Source of the DNA: an uncultured Phycisphaerales bacterium
Lineage (GTDB): Bacteria; Planctomycetota; Phycisphaerae; Phycisphaerales; UBA1924
Reading direction: 5' to 3'
DNA: 6,236 nt
NCBI GenBank assembly: GCA_937879825.1
Contig: CALFMQ010000041.1
Coordinates: 1-6,236, forward strand
The translations under genes and the position numbers were made by a program. The notes below the pieces were generated by a model, which was given only the letters and a program-made list of their open reading frames with translations, was not told the origin of the DNA and did no database searches. Positions within the stretch are counted from its first letter, which is position 1. Each line of letters starts with the position of its first letter. Of the stretch, positions 1 through 5,606 are shown in pieces.

Positions 1-6
1 CCTCCC
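1..6 (-). promoter_or_regulatory. Probable Shine-Dalgarno of the next gene, off the left edge
   Basis: On the minus strand, GGGAGG follows the TGA of the short NfeD gene after only four bases. This is a near-perfect ribosome binding site with no start codon left inside the window. It suggests that another gene begins within about ten bases beyond the edge and belongs to the same operon. In other bacteria short NfeD proteins often sit beside a flotillin/stomatin-like (SPFH, FloA/YqfA) gene, so that is the expected neighbour; its identity is inference. Confidence 0.4.
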
Positions 7-10
7 GTGC

Positions 11-520
11 TCAGTCGATCCGGCGCACCTTCACCTGCGATCCCTCTACCTTGACCACGCGCACGCGAGCGCCCGCGTCGATCATCGCGCCCTCGGCGAG
101 GGCCTCGATCCGCGTCCCCTCGATCTTCACAGAGCCCACCGGGCGCAGGTCCGTGAGCGCCTCGCCCTCGGCGCCGATCAGCGCCGCCGCCTGCTCGCGC
201 TCCGTCCGCTCGCGCTCGGCGCGCCGGCGTGCTTCCTCTTCCTCCGTGTCGGGCCCGCCCAGCATCAGCTTGCGCCCGATGGGTGTGTGCGGCATCACCT
301 TGAGCGCGAAGTTGATCGCGATGGGGATGAGCACCATGTAGATTCCGACGCTGGCGATCCCCCACCACTCCCCCACCTGAAAGAACGCGTAGATCGAGGC
401 GCACACCAGCAGGAACGACACCGCGCCGATGATGCCCGCCGACGGCACAAGGAACTCGATCAGGAACAGCAGCACCGCGCCCAGCCCGAGCCCGAACGCC
501 CAGATCATCTCCACAGGCAT
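11..520 (-). CDS. Short NfeD-family membrane protein (NfeD C-terminal OB-fold domain)
   Basis: A 169-residue protein without a protease domain. It begins with about three hydrophobic segments (residues 5-24, 28-47 and 52-73). A strongly charged Glu/Arg-rich linker follows (91-110), then a C-terminal beta domain (about 113-167). That domain carries the NfeD OB-fold signature, with T-D-L-R-P-V-G at 123-129 and an ending of alternating Val, Lys and Arg. Proteins of this shape are thought to act with SPFH/flotillin proteins at the inner membrane, with the OB domain as an interaction module; the precise role is not settled. The ATG shares its A with the TGA of the upstream long NfeD gene (TGATG), and GGAGG lies ten bases before it, so translation is probably coupled. 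Its membrane and OB parts resemble the C-terminal third of that upstream protein, which implies paralogy. The family call is firm; the function is only general. Confidence 0.9.
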   Translation of the reverse strand: MPVEMIWAFGLGLGAVLLFLIEFLVPSAGIIGAVSFLLVCASIYAFFQVGEWWGIASVGIYMVLIPIAINFALKVMPHTPIGRKLMLGGPDTEEEEARRRAERERTEREQAAALIGAEGEALTDLRPVGSVKIEGTRIEALAEGAMIDAGARVRVVKVEGSQVKVRRID

Positions 521-2382
521 CAGGCGGTTTCCTCCGTCACACCCTCGACCCCCACGCGGTATTTCGTCACGCTCGTGACGCGCACACGCTGGTTCGCATC
601 GACAAACCCGAACTCCGACACCACATCCACGAGTTGTTCGCCGAACATCGCGCTGCCCGACGGGCGCAGCGGCGTCGTCGCCCGCCCGACATCGCCCACG
701 CGCACCGCGGCGTCGCCCGTGCGCGTCGCGCTCATCGCGCCGAACATCGAGTTGTCGTCCGTCGGGCGGGTCGTCTCGGGTGAGAGCAAGAGGCGATTGG
801 CGATCGGCATGCGATGCGTGTACTTGGAGAGGAAATACATGCCCACCGCCGAGACGAAGATGGCCGTGAGCACCGTCGCCAGCGCCCAGGTCAGCGCCGA
901 GGTGTCGCCCGATCCCGCGCCGGGGAACATCTCCCCGAGCCCCGCGAACGAACCGACCAATCCCACGAGCAGCAGCCCCAGCCCGAGAATGCCGGGCACG
1001 CCGAACCCCGGGATGACCAGTATTTCAAGCAGCAGCATCGCGATTCCGCCGCCGATCGCCGCCAGCGCCCACCATGACGAGGCGCCGATCAGCATCGGGG
1101 GCACGAACAGCCCGGCGAGGGCCGCGATCGCCACCAGCCCGGGCAGCCCGACGCCCGGCATGCTCAGTTCGAGGAACATCCCCAGCAGGAACACCACGAT
1201 CAGCACGCCGCGCACGATCAGCCCCGAGAAGCCCTGCGTCATGAACGCGACAAGCGACTCCGACCATGTCTGATCGAGTCGGCGCAGGTTCGTCGCGCCG
1301 AGGAACTGCTTCAGTTCCTCATCGTTCTTGACCGTGTCCTGCGCGAGGCGGAAGAACTTCAGGTCGCTCTCGGTCAGCGTGAGCAGCGCCCGCCCGTCCG
1401 TTGCGTAGGTGACAAACTCGTAGCGGCTCGCCTCCGCTTCCGCGAAGTTGGGGCGCGTCGAGACCACCTCCAGCTGTCCTGAAACCTCATCCGCAACGCT
1501 CGCCGGCAGCTGCGACGACCCCGACAGGAACTCCGAGCGATCCGTGCGGGTCGAGTCGCCGACAAACGGCCCGACCTCTTCCTCGCCGCCGCCCGTCGGG
1601 GTCGGACGCTCCGAGCCCGGCGCGGCCCCCGAGGGCATCCGCGGATTCCCGCGGGGCGGCGTCGTGGCGAACAGGTGCGCCCATTCATCCTCGTCGATGA
1701 AGAAGACCTCGCCCGTCTCCTTGTCGCGGATCATCCAGAGTTCGACGCCCAGAATGACCAGGCCCTGCACGAGCTTCTCGTCGTACCCGCGCAGGCGCGC
1801 CGAGTCCACGATGTCCGCGAGCAGCGGCGAGAGCATCTTCGCCCGTTCCGTCGGCGCCATCTGCTGAATTCCTGCCACGCCGCCGTAGATCGGTGCCGCG
1901 TCCCCCATCGTCGCCGACTGCGCCACCACGATCTCCCGGCAAGAGAGCGCGATGTACGCGCCGCCGGAATAGGCGTTGGGATTGATCCAGCCGACCGTAT
2001 TGGTGATCGGTGACCGCTTGATCGCACCGGTGATCTGCAGCACCGCGGGCACCTCGCCGCCGGGCGTATCGATATCGAACACGATGCAGTCGGCGCCGCC
2101 CTTCTCCGCGAGTTTCATCCGACGCTCGACGCTGAACGCCGTCACCGCGTCGATCGGGCCCTCGATCGTGATGATCGCGACATTCGTCGCCTTCCTCGCG
2201 GCCGGGACCGCCCGGGGCGTCGAAGCGGCCCCTGCGCCCGCGGCCCCCGTTTCCGCGGCCGAACTCACGCTCGAAACCGCGCCCAGCGCGATCAGACACA
2301 GCGCGCTCGCGAGGCGCAGCGCCCAGCGCATCGCGCCCACCCGTTGCATGAGGTTGGAGGCAAGTCCGTTCATCGCCCGCAT
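520..2382 (-). CDS. nfeD: Long NfeD protein: membrane-bound ClpP-class serine protease
   Basis: A 620-residue protein with a likely signal peptide (about 17-43, Ala-rich before cleavage) and a ClpP/SppA-like protease domain (about 66-235). Next come a Pro/Gly/Glu-rich linker (about 241-310), four or five membrane segments (383-517) and a C-terminal OB fold (about 555-612, with T-P-L-R-P-S-G). The protease region has D-T-P-G-G at 105-109. Ser139 in A-Y-S-G-G is the apparent nucleophile, and Lys182 in E-R-A-K the apparent general base, matching the Ser-Lys dyad known for the archaeal NfeD PH1510, which cleaves stomatin C-termini. The protease domain should face the periplasm. ATG at 2382 is chosen because a G-rich stretch precedes it; ATG at 2373 is equally usable. 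An in-frame GTG at 2427 would overlap the Nudix stop as GTGA but would move the signal peptide inward. The linker makes it longer than typical long NfeD proteins of about 430-460 residues. It probably forms one operon with its neighbours on either side. Confidence 0.92.
   Translation of the reverse strand: MRAMNGLASNLMQRVGAMRWALRLASALCLIALGAVSSVSSAAETGAAGAGAASTPRAVPAARKATNVAIITIEGPIDAVTAFSVERRMKLAEKGGADCIVFDIDTPGGEVPAVLQITGAIKRSPITNTVGWINPNAYSGGAYIALSCREIVVAQSATMGDAAPIYGGVAGIQQMAPTERAKMLSPLLADIVDSARLRGYDEKLVQGLVILGVELWMIRDKETGEVFFIDEDEWAHLFATTPPRGNPRMPSGAAPGSERPTPTGGGEEEVGPFVGDSTRTDRSEFLSGSSQLPASVADEVSGQLEVVSTRPNFAEAEASRYEFVTYATDGRALLTLTESDLKFFRLAQDTVKNDEELKQFLGATNLRRLDQTWSESLVAFMTQGFSGLIVRGVLIVVFLLGMFLELSMPGVGLPGLVAIAALAGLFVPPMLIGASSWWALAAIGGGIAMLLLEILVIPGFGVPGILGLGLLLVGLVGSFAGLGEMFPGAGSGDTSALTWALATVLTAIFVSAVGMYFLSKYTHRMPIANRLLLSPETTRPTDDNSMFGAMSATRTGDAAVRVGDVGRATTPLRPSGSAMFGEQLVDVVSEFGFVDANQRVRVTSVTKYRVGVEGVTEETA
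531..535 (-). promoter_or_regulatory. Shine-Dalgarno for the short NfeD gene
   Basis: GGAGG on the minus strand lies ten bases before the ATG at 520, inside the last codons of the long NfeD gene. Together with the one-base TGATG stop/start overlap it fixes the start of the short gene and fits reinitiation by ribosomes finishing the upstream gene. Confidence 0.6.
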
Positions 2383-2423
2383 TCTACGCCCGTCCCCCCG
2401 CGTCGGTCGGGTGGCGGTTGGGG

Positions 2424-2987
2424 TCACCCGATCGATTTCATCCCGATCGACGACTGCTCGATCCGGCACTCCAGCCCGTCCTCGCCCGTGCAATCGATGT
2501 GCACCGCGAAGAACCCCCCCCCAGCGCCGGTCGCCTCCATTTCGTGCGCCCGCACCAGCGGCCAGATGAACCTGCGATCCGTATCGGGGAGCGGGAGCGT
2601 GTCCAACTCGCGCTCCTTGTGCCATTCGAGCCGGCCCTCGCGCATCTCGAACGGCTCCAGGTCGACCACGCGCGTCACGCGGTACCAGAACAAGAGCCAG
2701 TTCGTCTCGCCGCCGAACCCGTGCTCCGAGATCATCCCCCCGAGGTGGAGGTCTTCGATCGCGACCTCGATGCCCGCCTCTTCCAGAATTTCGCGCTGCG
2801 CGCACATCGCGGGGCTCTCGCCGGTGTGCGTGTCCAGTTTGCCGCCGATCGGGGAGTACAGCCCCTTGTTCGGGTCCTTGGCGCGGTGGAGCAACAGCAC
2901 GCGCCCATCGGCGTCGCGCAGGTCGCATAACACGGCGATTTTGTAGGGGAATCGGCGTGGGGGAACTGTGGATTGGGGTGTGCCCAT
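2424..2987 (-). CDS. Nudix hydrolase
   Basis: A 187-residue soluble protein with one Nudix fold. Strand residues P-Y-K-I-A-V-L (14-20) and V-L-L-L-H-R (30-35) lead into the Nudix box (49-73). The box has Glu57, then R-E-I-L-E-E (65-70) and Gly72; Glu66, Glu69 and Glu70 are the expected divalent-metal ligands. Nudix enzymes split a nucleoside diphosphate linked to another group, such as oxidised dNTPs, NDP-sugars or dinucleotides. The substrate cannot be read from this sequence. Two extra residues lie between the box glycine and Glu57 compared with MutT. The only convincing start is ATG at 2987, which has no obvious Shine-Dalgarno. A TATCCT hexamer (minus strand, 3000-2995) could be a -10 box for a near-leaderless transcript, but no -35 is convincing. 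A nine-G tract encodes Gly156-158. Only 41 bases separate it from the NfeD start, so co-transcription is likely, though a functional link to NfeD is not evident. Confidence 0.94.
   Translation of the reverse strand: MGTPQSTVPPRRFPYKIAVLCDLRDADGRVLLLHRAKDPNKGLYSPIGGKLDTHTGESPAMCAQREILEEAGIEVAIEDLHLGGMISEHGFGGETNWLLFWYRVTRVVDLEPFEMREGRLEWHKERELDTLPLPDTDRRFIWPLVRAHEMEATGAGGGFFAVHIDCTGEDGLECRIEQSSIGMKSIG
2514..2522 (-). repeat. Nine-G homopolymer inside the Nudix gene
   Basis: Nine consecutive G on the coding (minus) strand form exactly three GGG glycine codons, 156-158. Such tracts are prone to replication slippage, transcriptional slippage and sequencing error. The reading frame given by nine G continues with a plausible family C-terminus (F-F-A-V-H-I-D-C), so nine looks like the correct functional count. 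Confidence 0.85.
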
Positions 2988-2992
2988 CGCAC

Positions 2993-2997
2993 GGAGG
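2993..2997 (+). promoter_or_regulatory. Shine-Dalgarno deciding the murC start
   Basis: GGAGG ends nine bases before the in-frame ATG at 3007, nearly the same layout as the site before the short NfeD gene. The alternative ATGs at 3061 and 3073 have no recognisable ribosome binding site. Against it, the 22 residues gained by the 3007 start (Arg-, Cys- and Trp-containing) do not look like a conserved MurC part. Confidence 0.5.
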
Positions 2998-3006
2998 ATA
3001 CACGCG

Positions 3007-4695
3007 ATGCGTGCGCGCTACTTCTGCGCCCGCGCACGTGAAAACGCCGATCTACTCTGGATGCATCAAGCCATGACAACGCCCCGCCAATCAACGCAAA
3101 GCTCGCCTTCCCCCGTGGCCCCCGCCGCCCCTCCCGCCCCCGTCGAAGTGGCCATCGACCCCTTCCTCGGGCGACGCGCCTACCTCATCGGAATCGGCGG
3201 GTGCGGCATGTCCGGCCTGGCCCGGATGCTCGCCGAGCGCGGCGCGATCGTCCGCGGCTCGGACAACGCCCAGACCGACGTCACCGACTCACTCGCCCGG
3301 CGCGGCATCGAGGTCTCGTTCGATCAGCAGGCCGCCCTCATCCCGGAGGACGCCGACCTCGTCATCGCTTCGGCCGCCATCCGCCCCGACCACCCCGAGA
3401 TGGCCGCCGCCCTCGAGCGCGGCATCGAGACCCTGACCTACGCCGAGGCCCTCGGACGGTGCATGATCGGGCGCACCGGGGTGGCCCTCGCCGGCACGCA
3501 CGGCAAGAGCACCACCTCCGCCATGCTGGGCGTCGCGCTCGCGCACGCCGGCATTGACCCGACCGTCATCGTCGGCGCGGTCTGCACGCAACTCGCCAGG
3601 CCGGGCGATGTCGCCTCGGGCTTCCGCATGGGCAGGCCGGCCATCCCCGCCGGGCCGCGCCAGGGCGAGCCGGGCGTCCTCATCTGCGAGGCGTGCGAGT
3701 TCAACCGCTCGTTCCACCACCTCCGACCGACCATCGCCGCGATCACGAGCGTCGAGGCGGATCATCTCGATATTTACGGCTCGCTCGACGCGGTCATCGA
3801 GTCCTTCGCGCAGTTTGCGCGCAACATCCCGTCGGGCGCTGAGGGCGGGCGCCTGCTCATTGCGCACCAGAACGCGCACCGGCGCGAGGTCACCGCGGGG
3901 CTTACCTGCGATGTCGAGACCATCGGCTTCGCGCCCGGCGCCGACTGGCAGATCACACTGGATAAGAAGACCCAGCGCGTCACCGTCGAGAACCACGGGC
4001 GCACGGCGCTCTCATTCACATCGCCCTTGCCCGGCGAGCACATGGCATGCAACGCCGCCTTTGCGGGCGTGCTGGCGCTGTGGCTCGGCGCGGACTCCGA
4101 GAAGGTGTGCGAGGGGTTGTCGTCCTTCAAGGGTGTCGACCGGCGGATGCAGTTCCTCGGCGAGAAGCGCCTCCCGATGGGGCGCTCGCCGCGCGTCGGA
4201 GTCATTTCGACAAACGCAACCGACACGCCCACCATTCCCCGCGCCCCGGGCGTCCGGGTCTACGACGACTACGGGCACCACCCCACCGAGATCGAAACCA
4301 CCCTCCGCGCGCTCCGCGAGTTCGAGAAGCCCGAAGAGCGTGCGCAGTTCGGCGGCGGGCGGCTGATCTGCGTCTTCCAGCCGCACCAGCACTCGCGCAC
4401 GCGCTTCCTGATGGAAGAGTTCGCCCAGGCGTTCACGCACGCTGATGTCGTCATCGTGCCGCAGATCTACTTCGTGCGCGACTCCGAGATCGAGAAGACC
4501 AAGGTCTCCAGCGCCGATCTCGTGGACCGCCTCCGCCAGCGGGGCGTCATGGCGATGCACCTCTACCCCTTCGAGGCCATCGTCGAGCAGCTGCAGATCA
4601 TCTGCCGCCCCGGCGATCTTCTCGTCGTCATGGGCGCGGGCCCGGTCTGGAAGGTCGCGCGCGGATTCCTCGACGCCGGGACCGGCGCCTCATGA
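3007..4695 (+). CDS. murC: UDP-N-acetylmuramate--L-alanine ligase (MurC)
   Basis: A 562-residue cytoplasmic ligase that joins L-Ala to UDP-MurNAc using ATP. The N-terminal Rossmann domain has I-G-I-G-G-C-G-M-S-G (61-70). The central ATPase has the P-loop G-T-H-G-K-S-T-T (163-170), E-A-C-E-F (228-232, closer to the Bacillus-type E-A-C-E-Y than to the E. coli E-A-D-E-S) and S-V-E-A-D-H-L-D-I-Y (248-257). The C-terminal domain carries the MurC hallmarks D-D-Y-G-H-H-P-T-E-I (420-429) and F-Q-P-H-Q-H-S-R-T-R (457-466). It is longer than the usual 450-490 residues because of a Pro/Ala/Ser-rich N-terminal extension (about 23-52) and an extra loop (about 390-415). The late motif reads G-A-G-P-V-W where E. 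coli has G-A-G-N-I-G. The start at 3007 rests on GGAGG; ATG 3073 would give 540 residues and leave all motifs intact. The stop overlaps murB by four bases (ATGA). Identity is certain; the start is not. Confidence 0.97.
   Translation: MRARYFCARARENADLLWMHQAMTTPRQSTQSSPSPVAPAAPPAPVEVAIDPFLGRRAYLIGIGGCGMSGLARMLAERGAIVRGSDNAQTDVTDSLARRGIEVSFDQQAALIPEDADLVIASAAIRPDHPEMAAALERGIETLTYAEALGRCMIGRTGVALAGTHGKSTTSAMLGVALAHAGIDPTVIVGAVCTQLARPGDVASGFRMGRPAIPAGPRQGEPGVLICEACEFNRSFHHLRPTIAAITSVEADHLDIYGSLDAVIESFAQFARNIPSGAEGGRLLIAHQNAHRREVTAGLTCDVETIGFAPGADWQITLDKKTQRVTVENHGRTALSFTSPLPGEHMACNAAFAGVLALWLGADSEKVCEGLSSFKGVDRRMQFLGEKRLPMGRSPRVGVISTNATDTPTIPRAPGVRVYDDYGHHPTEIETTLRALREFEKPEERAQFGGGRLICVFQPHQHSRTRFLMEEFAQAFTHADVVIVPQIYFVRDSEIEKTKVSSADLVDRLRQRGVMAMHLYPFEAIVEQLQIICRPGDLLVVMGAGPVWKVARGFLDAGTGAS
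3010..3038 (+). repeat. GC-rich 8-bp inverted repeat at the murC start
   Basis: CGTGCGCG (3010-3017) and CGCGCACG (3031-3038) are perfect reverse complements separated by 13 bases, with two G-T pairs possible outside. The left arm can also pair over six bases with CGCACG at 2988-2993, so two hairpins compete for it. It could be a leader hairpin or an operator if murC starts at 3073. If murC starts at 3007 it lies within the first codons. In DNA this rich in CG steps, chance is a real alternative. Confidence 0.45.
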
Positions 4696-5606
4696 GCCCG
4701 CTCGCGCCCAACATCATCGAGCGCAGCGCGCCGATCGAGACATGGTTCGGCGTGGGCGGCGGCGCCGATCTCCTCGCACGCCCCCACAACGAAACAGAAC
4801 TCCGCGACCTGCTCCGCGAGCAGGCCGGCGCCTCGGTCCGGATTCTCGGCGACGGCGCGAACCTCTTGATCCACGACGCCGGAGTCGATGGCCTGACCAT
4901 CTCGCTCGAAGAGATGAACGCCATCCACTTCCCGGAAGACGATGAGGCCCCGATCGTCTCAGCGCAGGCCGGCGCGAGTCTGCCCAAACTCATCCTCGGG
5001 TGCGTGCAGCGCGGGCTCGCGGGCGTCGAGACGCTCGCCGGCATCCCCGCCACGCTCGGCGGCGCGGTCGTCATGAACGCGGGCGGCGCGTTCGGCCAGA
5101 TCGCCGACACCGTCCGGCGCGTCCACGCGCTCTCGCGCACCGGTCAGAAGATCACCCTCGCGCGCCACGAGATCGATTTCAACTACCGCCGATCGGGATT
5201 GAACGACTTGATCATCACGGGCGTCGAGCTCCAGCTCGAGCGCGTCGAGCCGGGCGATCAACCCGAACTCCGCGAGTCGCTCAAGCGCATCATGGCCTAC
5301 AAGAAGAACTCCCAGCCCATGGGCGAGCGCAGCGCCGGGTGCGTCTTCAAGAACCCGACCGTCGGCGCTGAGCGCCTCGGCGCGGGCAAGCTCATCGACG
5401 AAGCGGGGTGCAAGGGGCTCGCCGTCGGGGGCGCATCCGTCTCGCATGTCCACGCCAACTTCGTCGTCACGACGCCCGACGCGACCGCGCAGGACATCAT
5501 CGAACTCATGGCCCGCGTCCGCGACCGGGTCGAAGCGCATCACGGCGTCACGCTCGAGCCCGAGGTCGTCATCTGGAGCCGCGCGGGCGTGGGGGCCGTC
5601 TTATGA
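4692..5606 (+). CDS. murB: UDP-N-acetylenolpyruvoylglucosamine reductase (MurB)
   Basis: A 304-residue FAD enzyme that reduces UDP-GlcNAc-enolpyruvate with NADPH to UDP-MurNAc, the substrate of MurC. The FAD-binding part has I-L-G-D-G-A-N-L-L-I (51-60; the usual G-x-G-S-N has Ala for Ser) and G-I-P-A-T-L-G-G-A-V (117-126) followed by M-N-A-G-G (128-132). The substrate domain has N-Y-R-R-S (164-168), the active-site segment S-A-G-C-V-F-K-N-P (214-222), the A-G-K-L-I-D-E-A-G segment (231-239), H-A-N-F (254-257) and L-E-P-E-V (288-292), where Glu291 should match E. coli Glu325. Length and motif spacing fit type II MurB, which lacks the extra loop of E. coli MurB. The proton donor position is Cys217 instead of the commoner serine. 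Its ATG lies in ATGA with the murC stop, and its TGA in ATGA with the ddl start, so coupled translation is likely. No strong ribosome site precedes it. Confidence 0.97.
   Translation: MSPLAPNIIERSAPIETWFGVGGGADLLARPHNETELRDLLREQAGASVRILGDGANLLIHDAGVDGLTISLEEMNAIHFPEDDEAPIVSAQAGASLPKLILGCVQRGLAGVETLAGIPATLGGAVVMNAGGAFGQIADTVRRVHALSRTGQKITLARHEIDFNYRRSGLNDLIITGVELQLERVEPGDQPELRESLKRIMAYKKNSQPMGERSAGCVFKNPTVGAERLGAGKLIDEAGCKGLAVGGASVSHVHANFVVTTPDATAQDIIELMARVRDRVEAHHGVTLEPEVVIWSRAGVGAVL

Larger units (their letters stand above)
2988..3072. other. Divergent start region between the Nudix and murC genes
   Basis: These 85 bases lie between the Nudix ATG and the most downstream plausible murC ATG (3073). 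Promoters for both transcription units must lie here or inside the opposite gene. No convincing -35/-10 pair was found on either strand. Weak hexamers are TATCCT on the minus strand (3000-2995) and TACTCT on the plus strand (3053-3058). The stretch contains a strong plus-strand Shine-Dalgarno at 2993-2997 and several short inverted repeats. If murC starts at 3007, only 19 bases are truly intergenic. Confidence 0.5.

Noticed and set aside
287..1273. 328-codon plus-strand open frame
   Set aside because: Antisense to both NfeD genes; low-complexity Ser/Pro/Thr/Arg composition and no domain. Long antisense frames are expected in GC-rich coding DNA.
2383..2423. Terminator between the Nudix and long NfeD genes
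   Set aside because: No GC hairpin followed by a T-run; the gap instead looks like an operon spacer.
2383..3003. N-terminal 207 codons of the open frame that continues into the long NfeD gene from 3003
   Set aside because: It overlaps the Nudix gene in another frame, reads as Arg/Gly-rich nonsense, and the recognisable NfeD signal peptide begins only at 2382 or 2373.
2988..3072. Classical sigma-70 promoters for the divergent genes
   Set aside because: Only isolated weak -10-like hexamers (TATCCT minus, TACTCT plus) were found with no -35 at proper spacing, so none is listed as a promoter.
3289..3996. 235-codon minus-strand open frame inside murC
   Set aside because: Antisense shadow of a certain gene, rich in Arg, Asp, Gly and Ala, with no motif.
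3554..4366. 270-codon plus-strand open frame inside murC
   Set aside because: Out-of-frame translation dominated by Arg, Ser, Ala and Pro; murC hallmarks lie in the other frame across the same region.
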